A stretch of DNA of 19,391 bases. Source: Bacillota bacterium. Its GTDB lineage: Bacteria; Bacillota; Clostridia; Christensenellales; SZUA-584. How positions within the stretch are numbered: the stretch's first letter is position 1; every line of letters begins with the position of its first letter. Below are positions 14,606 through 19,391 of the stretch, in pieces. Location of the stretch: assembly GCA_023399095.1 (NCBI GenBank), contig JAEWQS010000108.1:1-19391 (forward strand). The letters run 5' to 3'. The position numbers were made by a program, and so were the translations under genes. Below the pieces are notes generated by a model, which was not told where the DNA came from, searched no databases, and saw only the letters and a list, made by a program, of their open reading frames with translations.

Positions 14606-14634
14606 CGTGGTTTGGCCGCGAGATGAATTTCGCG

Positions 14635-14663
14635 TTGATAAACACCCTTTCGTGTGATATATT
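14635..14663 (+). promoter_or_regulatory. argS promoter (extended -10)
   Basis: TTGATA (14635-14640), a 17-bp spacer and TATATT (14658-14663) make a good sigma-A promoter. The TGA just before the -10 (14655-14657) adds an extended -10. Transcription would start near 14670, leaving a leader of about 29 nt, too short for a T-box. A small inverted repeat, CGCGA/TCGCG (14617-14634), abuts the -35 and could be an operator or the end of the previous operon. Confidence 0.7.
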
Positions 14664-14698
14664 TTTGTAATAAATCAGCAGACAAAGAAGGCAATTGA

Positions 14699-16393
14699 AT
14701 GGATTACAAGCAAGCGATAATAAATGCGGTGGCCAAAGCCGCGCAGATACCTGCGGAGGAAATACTTTCGCTCATTGAGATACCGGCCGACACGGCGATG
14801 GGGGATTACGCGTTTCCGTGTTTTCGGTTAGCCAAACAAATGCGCAAAGCGCCGCAGATGATTGCGGCGGATATTAGCGCGAAGCTCGAAAAACCCGACT
14901 TTATCGCCGACGTGCAGGTCGTGGGTGCTTATATCAATTTTTATCTGAATAAGCAGCGTTATATCGAAGAAGCATTGAGTGATGTCGAAAAGCAGGATGG
15001 TTCTTTCGGAAGCAGCGTTTTGGGGCAGGGCAAAACAGTTTGCATTGACTATTCGTCCATCAATATCGCAAAGCCTTTTCATATCGGTCATCTGTCTACC
15101 ACGGTGATCGGCAACGCACTGTACCGCATATACGGATATCTCGGCTACAAGCCGGTGGGTATCAATCACCTGGGAGACTGGGGCACGCAGTTTGGCAAGC
15201 TCATCGCGGCGTATAAAAAATGGGGCAGCAAAGAAGATATCGAAGAGAATGCCATCACCGCGATGCTCGAGCTTTATGTGCGCTTTCATGAAGAAGCTGA
15301 GAAGGATGAAAGCCTCAACGATGAAGGCCGTGCGTGGTTTAAGAAAATCGAAGATGGCGACGCAGAGGCACTCGAGATATTCAACTGGTTTAAGGAGCTG
15401 ACACTCAAAGAGGTCAGCGTGATATACAATATGCTAGGCGTGAGTTTCGACAGCTACGCGGGTGAAAGCTTCTATAACGACAAGATGCAGCCCGTCATTG
15501 ACGAGCTAAAAGCAAAGAACATGCTGGAGCTTTCGGAAGGCGCTTACGTGGTGCGGCTGGGCGATGATCTGCCGCCGTGCATCGTGCTTAAATCGGACGG
15601 CGCAACGCTTTACTCCACGCGCGATCTCGCTGCTGCGTTTTACCGCAAGAAGACGTACGATTTTGATAAATGCCTGTATGTGGTGGCCTATCAGCAGAAC
15701 CTTCACTTTAAGCAATGGTTTAAGGTGGTGGAGATGATGGGCTGCGACTGGGCGAAGGATTTGGAACACGTCGCCTTTGGCATGGTGTCGCTCGAGGACG
15801 GGACGCTCTCCACGCGCAAGGGCAAGGTTGTGTTCTTGCAGGACGTGATGAATAAAGCCATAGAGAAAACGCTGTCTATCATCCAAGAAAAATCACCGAA
15901 CCTTGAGAACAAGGAGGAGGTGGCCAAGGCTGTGGGCGTGGGCGCGGTGGTGTTTGATACGCTTTCGTCTGCGCGTATCAAGGACATCACGTTCTCGTTC
16001 GACCGCGTGCTGAATTTTGACGGCGAGACAGGGCCGTATGTGCAGTATACGCATGCACGCTGCGCAAGCCTGCTGCGGCGCGCTGAATTTGATTGGGCGG
16101 CGGCTGAGAAGGATTATACGGCGCTTGACAACGGCGAAGCGTTCGCAGTGGCCAAGCTGCTTTACGCTTTCCCCGAGACGGTACAAAAGGCGTGTGAGAA
16201 AAACGAGCCTTATCTCGTGACACGGCACACGATTGAGCTTGCAAAAGCGATGAATCGGTTTTATTATGAACATAGAATCATTGATGATAATCAGGCGCAG
16301 ACGGCGGCGCGCCTTGAGCTCACCGCATGTGTCAAGCAGGTCATCAAAACGGGACTCTGGCTGATCGGCGTGCAAGCACCCGACAGAATGTAG
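14699..16393 (+). CDS. argS: Arginyl-tRNA synthetase
   Basis: This 564-residue class Ia synthetase charges tRNA-Arg. It has the N-terminal Add-1 domain (about 1-90, with ADTAMGDYAFPCFRLAKQMRKAP), the HIGH signature at 128-131 (AKPFHIGHLSTT), and GDWGTQFGKLI. The KMSK loop is the degenerate STRKG (371-375) that is normal for many ArgRS. The C-terminal DALR anticodon-binding domain includes NFDGETGPYVQYTHARCASLLRR and ends with a conserved-looking VKTGLWLIGVQAPDRM-type tail. The ATG at 14699 follows AAGAAGG (14685-14691). It has its own promoter and a weak hairpin downstream. Confidence 0.97.
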   Translation: MDYKQAIINAVAKAAQIPAEEILSLIEIPADTAMGDYAFPCFRLAKQMRKAPQMIAADISAKLEKPDFIADVQVVGAYINFYLNKQRYIEEALSDVEKQDGSFGSSVLGQGKTVCIDYSSINIAKPFHIGHLSTTVIGNALYRIYGYLGYKPVGINHLGDWGTQFGKLIAAYKKWGSKEDIEENAITAMLELYVRFHEEAEKDESLNDEGRAWFKKIEDGDAEALEIFNWFKELTLKEVSVIYNMLGVSFDSYAGESFYNDKMQPVIDELKAKNMLELSEGAYVVRLGDDLPPCIVLKSDGATLYSTRDLAAAFYRKKTYDFDKCLYVVAYQQNLHFKQWFKVVEMMGCDWAKDLEHVAFGMVSLEDGTLSTRKGKVVFLQDVMNKAIEKTLSIIQEKSPNLENKEEVAKAVGVGAVVFDTLSSARIKDITFSFDRVLNFDGETGPYVQYTHARCASLLRRAEFDWAAAEKDYTALDNGEAFAVAKLLYAFPETVQKACEKNEPYLVTRHTIELAKAMNRFYYEHRIIDDNQAQTAARLELTACVKQVIKTGLWLIGVQAPDRM

Positions 16394-16421
16394 CATAAGA
16401 ACAAAGGCAATAGGCATATCT

Positions 16422-16439
16422 ACGCTTACGAGCGTTTTT
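16422..16439 (+). terminator. Weak terminator after argS
   Basis: ACGCT (16422-16426), loop TACG and AGCGT (16431-16435) are followed by a T-run through 16439. The stem has only 5 bp, so termination is probably incomplete, and read-through could feed the leader of the next gene, for which I found no clear promoter. Confidence 0.4.
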
Positions 16440-16462
16440 CATAAATCAGTTAAACCGTAGCA

Positions 16463-16517
16463 TGGACGGCAAGATTCCGTGCAAAATAAGCACAGGGAGC
16501 ATTTGGCATTTTGCATG
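16463..16517 (+). promoter_or_regulatory. Candidate attenuator or riboswitch leader
   Basis: The leader of the PfoR-like gene can form competing stems. An antiterminator pairs 16478-16487 (CGTGCAAAAT) with 16508-16517 (ATTTTGCATG), 10 pairs with one G-U. It excludes the terminator stem at 16501-16523. An upstream stem pairs 16463-16469 (TGGACGG) with 16477-16483 (CCGTGCA), 6 of 7 positions, and would block the antiterminator. A fourth option pairs CCGTGC (16477-16482) with GCAC-A-GG (16490-16496, A bulged). I do not recognise a known riboswitch, T-box or the RAT site of PTS antiterminators. The pairings are read directly; switching is inferred. Confidence 0.5.
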
Positions 16518-16528
16518 CTAAGTTTTTT
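16501..16528 (+). terminator. Leader terminator before the PfoR-like gene
   Basis: ATTTGGCAT (16501-16509) pairs with ATGCTAAGT (16515-16523), 9 pairs of which two are G-U, around a 5-nt loop, and is followed by T residues to 16528. It ends 23 nt before the ATG at 16552, so it would stop transcription before the gene rather than after one. Alternatively it is simply a second terminator of argS. Confidence 0.55.
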
Positions 16529-16551
16529 GTGTAAAAAAAAACGGAGGGTTT

Positions 16552-17658
16552 ATGGAAAACGAAAAAGGAGCATGGAGTTTCATTAAAAAGCACAGCAAAA
16601 GGTATTTTATCGATGCGCTGGGCGCGATGGCGCTGGGTCTGTTTGCCTCGCTAATCATCGGCCTGATTTTGACGCAGATCATCAATCTGATCTGGCCGGA
16701 AATTGGCGGCAGCGTCACGCTGGCGCGTTTCGGTGAAGCAGTGGGGCTGATTACGAGCGGGCAGGCGCAGGGCCTTGAAGCGATTGAGGTGTTCAAATAC
16801 CTGATCGGCGCATCGTCGCCTGTGGTGGGCGCGGCCATCGGCGTGGCTGTGGCGTGGGGGCTTAAGGTCAAGCCGCTGGCTCAGTTCTCATCCGCCGTCA
16901 CGGGCGCCTTTGGCTATATGCTGGGCGGCCCGGTGGGCTGCTATATCGCTGCGCTGGTCGGCGCTGAGTTTGGCCGTCAGGTGGCAGGAAAAACAAAGAT
17001 CGATATTATATTGACGCCTATCGTCACCATCGTGACGGGGTGCGTCGTGGGCTGGCTTGTGGGCCCGGCAGTCAGCGTATTTATGACATCGCTGGGGCAG
17101 CTCATTATGCTGGCGACAGAGCTGCAGCCATTCTTCATGGGTATCGCCGTCGCCGTGATCGTGGGGCTCGTTCTCACCGCCCCGATATCCAGCGCGGCAC
17201 TGTGCATCATGCTGGGGCTTTCAGGCCTGGCGGCGGGTGCGGCGACGGTGGGATGCGCCGCGCAAATGGTCGGTTTTGCGGTGGCGAGCTTTCGTGAGAA
17301 CCGCTGGGGCGGTCTGTTCGCCCAAGGGCTTGGCACATCAATGCTTCAGGTGCCAAACATCGTTCGGCATCCGCAGATATGGATTCCGCCTACACTCGCG
17401 AGCGCGATCTTAGGGCCGGTGTCCACACTCGTTTTCGGAATGACGAATATTCCGCTGGGCGCGGGTATGGGCACTTCGGGGCTCGTCGGTCAAGTGGGCA
17501 CGTTTACCGCGATGGCGGGAACTTACGATTTTGGGACATTGCTTTTGATCGTGGCGGGATTGCATTTCATACTGCCTGCGGTGCTGACGCTGTTGTTCTC
17601 GGAGATCATGCGCAAGAAAGGTTGGATCAAGCCGGGAGACATGCTGCTGCCAAGCTAA
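16552..17658 (+). CDS. PTS-EIIC-like membrane protein (PfoR type)
   Basis: This 368-residue, highly hydrophobic protein has about nine to ten membrane segments. It matches the stand-alone PTS_EIIC_2 / COG3641 (PfoR) family: YFIDALGAMALGLFASLIIGLIL near the start, KPLAQFSSAVTGAFGYMLGGPVG in the middle and GLGTSMLQVPNIVRHPQIWIPPTLASAILGPV towards the end. No EIIA or EIIB domain is attached, so no phosphorylation histidine or cysteine is present. PfoR was named as a putative regulator of perfringolysin in Clostridium perfringens; transport substrate and mechanism are unknown, so I do not assign a sugar. The ATG follows CGGAGGG (16542-16548). It has a structured leader and lies alone between argS and serS. 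Confidence 0.8.
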   Translation: MENEKGAWSFIKKHSKRYFIDALGAMALGLFASLIIGLILTQIINLIWPEIGGSVTLARFGEAVGLITSGQAQGLEAIEVFKYLIGASSPVVGAAIGVAVAWGLKVKPLAQFSSAVTGAFGYMLGGPVGCYIAALVGAEFGRQVAGKTKIDIILTPIVTIVTGCVVGWLVGPAVSVFMTSLGQLIMLATELQPFFMGIAVAVIVGLVLTAPISSAALCIMLGLSGLAAGAATVGCAAQMVGFAVASFRENRWGGLFAQGLGTSMLQVPNIVRHPQIWIPPTLASAILGPVSTLVFGMTNIPLGAGMGTSGLVGQVGTFTAMAGTYDFGTLLLIVAGLHFILPAVLTLLFSEIMRKKGWIKPGDMLLPS

Positions 17659-17731
17659 CAGATAGTCACAACTCGAGCATCTTAGCGCGGGATACAAATA
17701 TTGCCTTCAGACTGTCAAAAAAGTCTTAAAA

Positions 17732-17737
17732 TATAAT
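17732..17737 (+). promoter_or_regulatory. Perfect -10 box before candidate small RNA
   Basis: TATAAT at 17732-17737 matches the -10 consensus exactly. The -35 is poor: TTCAGA at 17706-17711 has a 20-bp spacer, and CTGTCA at 17712-17717 has a 14-bp spacer. Transcription would begin near 17744. The promoter call is therefore tentative. Confidence 0.4.
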
Positions 17738-17743
17738 TCGTGG

Positions 17744-17890
17744 GCAAGACGGGCTGTGCCCGCGCAGCCCACACCTTGCGGTTTTGCGCAGTTTCGATTC
17801 TATGAGGAACAAGCAAAACCGGAAAACTGGCGGAAAACCGTAGGTTTTTCGACAAGCTAAGGGCGGGATAATAAATCCTGCCCTTTTTTT
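17744..17890 (+). ncRNA. Candidate structured small RNA before serS
   Basis: The 317-nt gap 17659-17975 holds no credible protein gene. From a predicted start near 17744 to the terminator at 17890 the sequence is full of strong stems. GGGCTGTG (17751-17758) pairs with CGCAGCCC (17763-17770); the alternative is GTGGGC/GCCCAC (17740-17745/17767-17772) enclosing CGGGC/GCCCG. CGGTTTTGC (17779-17787) pairs with GCAAAACCG (17813-17821), 9 of 9. CGGAAAACC (17831-17839) pairs with GGTTTTTCG (17843-17851), with one G-U. The two GGTTTT and two AAAACC segments can swap partners. serS has its own promoter downstream, so this may be an independent RNA of about 147 nt; a long 3' end of the PfoR-like message is the main alternative. 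I match it to no known family (not T-box, SRP, RNase P, tmRNA or obvious 6S). Confidence 0.45.
17860..17890 (+). terminator. Strong intrinsic terminator before serS
   Basis: AGGGCGGGAT (17860-17869) pairs with ATCCTGCCCT (17875-17884), 10 pairs with one G-U, around the loop AATAA, followed by an unbroken T-run to 17890. This is a textbook intrinsic terminator. It ends the candidate small RNA and/or the PfoR-like transcript. Confidence 0.88.
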
Positions 17891-17911
17891 GTAAAAATAC
17901 TGTACCATGTG

Positions 17912-17940
17912 TTGCCCCACCTCGTATTCTGTGAGATAAT
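17912..17940 (+). promoter_or_regulatory. serS promoter (extended -10)
   Basis: TTGCCC (17912-17917), a 17-bp spacer and GATAAT (17935-17940), with TGA just upstream of the -10 (17932-17934), form an extended -10 promoter. The start would be near 17947, about 29 nt before the serS ATG. This leaves no room for a T-box, which controls serS in many Bacillota. Confidence 0.6.
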
Positions 17941-17975
17941 ACGTGTTAGATTTTGATTTTTAAAAAGAGGTAGTT

Positions 17976-19235
17976 ATGCTGGACATCAAAAGGATACGGA
18001 CAGTGCCCGAAGAAGTGATTACAGGTCTTGCTAAACGCGGCGTGACCGGTGTTGTGGAACAGGTGGCCGAGCTGGATGAAGAGCGCAGAGCGCTAATTGT
18101 CAAGACGGAAGGCTTAAAGGCCCGGCGCAACGAGGTTTCCAAACAGGTGCCGCTAAAGAAAAAGGCCGGAGAAGACGTGGAAACGCTTTTTGCTGAGATG
18201 AAGCAAGTTGCGGATGAGATCAAATCCATCGACTCAGATCTAAGCGCGATTGATGCTCAAATAAACGATATATTGATGTCGACACCCAACGAGCCGATAA
18301 GCGATGTGCCTGTTGGTTCTAGCGATGTGGATAATATAGAGATAAGGCGTTGGGGCGAGCCGCGAAAGTTTGACTTTGAACCCAAGGCGCATTGGGATAT
18401 CGGCACTTCTCTTGGTATACTGGACTTTGAAACAGCGGCCAAGGTAACAGGCGCGCGCTTCGTTTTCTATAAGGGGCTGGGTAGCCGCTTAGAGCGCAGT
18501 CTCATCAGTTTCATGATCGATACGCATACACTGGAAGGGCCTTACACCGAGGTGTTCCCGCCGTTCATGGTGAACCGAAGTGCTATGCAGGGCACAGGTC
18601 AGCTGCCCAAGTTCGAGGAGGACGCGTTCAGTGTGACCAATATGGACTATTTTCTGATTCCCACGGCAGAAGTGCCGGTGACCAACATGTACCGCGAGAG
18701 CATCATGGAAAAGCTGCCGGTTTATCATACCGCCTACAGCGCGTGCTTTCGCGCCGAAGCGGGCAGCGCGGGTCGGGATACGCGCGGACTCATTCGCTTG
18801 CATCAGTTCAACAAGGTGGAGCTGGTTAAATTCGTGAAGCCTGAAGAATCTGAAAACGAACTGCAGAGTCTTGTGAACGACGCCGAAAAGGTGCTGCAAA
18901 AATTAGGGTTGCCGTATCGTGTGGTGCAGCTTTGCACGGGAGACTTAGGGTTCTCCTCAGCCAAAACATACGACCTTGAAGTATGGATGCCCAGCTACAA
19001 CCGCTATGTGGAAATTTCGTCCTGCTCGAATTTCCTCGATTTCCAGGCGCGTCGCGCGGGTATCCGGTATCGTGCGGAAGCGAAAAAGAACGAGTTTGTG
19101 CATACGCTTAATGGCAGCGGGGTAGCTATCGGCCGCACAGTCGCCGCTATTCTCGAGAACTATCAGCGTGCCGACGGCACAGTGGATGTACCTGAGGCGC
19201 TTCGCGAGGCCATGAAGACAGACGTAATTATATAA
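17976..19235 (+). CDS. serS: Seryl-tRNA synthetase
   Basis: This 419-residue class II synthetase charges tRNA-Ser (and tRNA-Sec where present). The N-terminal coiled-coil arm that grips the long variable arm of tRNA-Ser spans about 27-103. The catalytic core shows the serine-site TAE (230-232), motif 2 with the FRAEAGSAGRDTRGLIRLHQFNKVEL segment (258-283) and its conserved arginines, VEISSCSNFLDFQARRAGIRYR (345-366), and motif 3 with GSGVAIGRTVAAILENYQ (380-397). Length is normal. The ATG at 17976 follows AAGAGGTAG (17965-17973). It is expressed from its own promoter, separated from the previous gene by a strong terminator. Confidence 0.98.
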   Translation: MLDIKRIRTVPEEVITGLAKRGVTGVVEQVAELDEERRALIVKTEGLKARRNEVSKQVPLKKKAGEDVETLFAEMKQVADEIKSIDSDLSAIDAQINDILMSTPNEPISDVPVGSSDVDNIEIRRWGEPRKFDFEPKAHWDIGTSLGILDFETAAKVTGARFVFYKGLGSRLERSLISFMIDTHTLEGPYTEVFPPFMVNRSAMQGTGQLPKFEEDAFSVTNMDYFLIPTAEVPVTNMYRESIMEKLPVYHTAYSACFRAEAGSAGRDTRGLIRLHQFNKVELVKFVKPEESENELQSLVNDAEKVLQKLGLPYRVVQLCTGDLGFSSAKTYDLEVWMPSYNRYVEISSCSNFLDFQARRAGIRYRAEAKKNEFVHTLNGSGVAIGRTVAAILENYQRADGTVDVPEALREAMKTDVII

Positions 19236-19272
19236 AGAGCTCATTATGACAGTTGTGTTTTTGCGCTCTTTT
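19234..19272 (+). terminator. Weak hairpin and T-run after serS
   Basis: AAAGAGC (19234-19240), which overlaps the serS stop, pairs perfectly with GCTCTTT (19265-19271), and T continues to 19272. The 24-nt loop makes it a poor terminator, and the downstream gene's ribosome-binding site starts at once, so co-transcription with serS is possible. Confidence 0.3.
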
Positions 19273-19286
19273 GCAGGAGGACTTTA

Positions 19287-19391
19287 ATGGAAGATAAAAA
19301 AGATTATGGGGCGGAGAGTTCGGACGATCCGTCAGCTCGTTTATATAGCGAAAAAAAGGTGGCATCCAGCATCACGGTCAATGTGCCGTCA
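19287..19391 (+). CDS. Unrecognised protein, 5' part
   Basis: An ATG at 19287, preceded by the strong ribosome-binding site GCAGGAGG (19273-19280), opens a frame that runs without a stop to the end of the window: 35 codons beginning MEDKKDYGAESSDDPSARLY and continuing SEKKVASSITVNVPS. The visible part is hydrophilic and charged, with no signal peptide or motif I recognise. The gene lies 51 nt after serS on the same strand. The good ribosome-binding site and spacing support a real gene; its function cannot be told from this fragment. Confidence 0.75.
   Translation, partial: MEDKKDYGAESSDDPSARLYSEKKVASSITVNVPS

Noticed and set aside
16394..16551. LicT/SacY-type RAT antiterminator site before the EIIC-like gene
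   Set aside because: The competing stems are there, but the RAT consensus (starting GGATTGTTACTG) is not found in the leader.
17379..17729. 116-codon + strand frame overlapping the 3' end of the PfoR-like gene
   Set aside because: It is in another frame of a clear membrane-protein gene, is rich in charged residues typical of frame-shifted GC-rich sequence, and has no family features.
17726..17920. 64-codon - strand frame over the candidate small RNA
   Set aside because: It has no ribosome-binding site that I can see, overlaps a strong + strand terminator, and its composition is not protein-like.
17659..17975. T-box leader for serS
   Set aside because: Such leaders are common before serS in Bacillota, but the conserved T-box core (GGTGGNACCGCG) is absent and a good serS promoter lies after the terminator.

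Overview
The window is one edge of the conserved ribosomal-protein supercluster (the spc and alpha operons) of a Gram-positive bacterium, followed by the accessory genes that usually trail it in Bacillota. Gene order, rpsD inside the alpha operon, the zinc-type S14, a KOW-domain protein between map and infA, and the ecfA1-ecfA2-ecfT-truA tail all point to a Clostridia-type organism of intermediate GC content. I cannot name the genus. All genes are on the + strand and densely packed, often overlapping by 4 nt. I see no mobile element, CRISPR array, tRNA or rRNA.

Region 1 (1-5278, spc operon): rplN (3' part only), rplX, rplE, rpsZ (zinc S14), rpsH, rplF, rplR, rpsE, rpmD, rplO, secY. Region 2 (5288-7323): adk, map, a small KOW RNA-binding protein, infA (TTG start) and the 37-codon rpmJ. 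Region 3 (7403-10389, alpha operon): rpsM, rpsK, rpsD, rpoA and rplQ; the L17 product is unusually long (169 aa). A perfect 12-bp hairpin and a terminator-like stem close this block.

Region 4 (about 10469-14605): a likely new promoter drives ecfA1, ecfA2 and ecfT (the energising module of a group II ECF vitamin/metal importer), truA, and a membrane-anchored DUF218 (YdcF/SanA-like) protein. The rplM-rpsI pair that follows truA in Bacillus and many Clostridia is absent here. Region 5 (14606-19391): argS with a good extended -10 promoter, a stand-alone PTS-EIIC-like (PfoR/COG3641-type) membrane protein, serS with its own promoter, and the first 35 codons of an unrecognised gene.

The coding content is mostly ordinary housekeeping. 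The least explained signals are non-coding. (a) The leader of the PfoR-like gene (about 16463-16528) holds three mutually exclusive stems in an anti-antiterminator / antiterminator / terminator layout, the architecture of a riboswitch or attenuator. (b) The 317-nt gap before serS carries a perfect TATAAT, several strong stems with alternative pairings and a textbook terminator, all upstream of a separate serS promoter; this is a candidate small RNA of about 147 nt. (c) A hairpin upstream of rpsM sits where S4 acts on the alpha operon of E. coli. I matched none of these to a known RNA family from memory.
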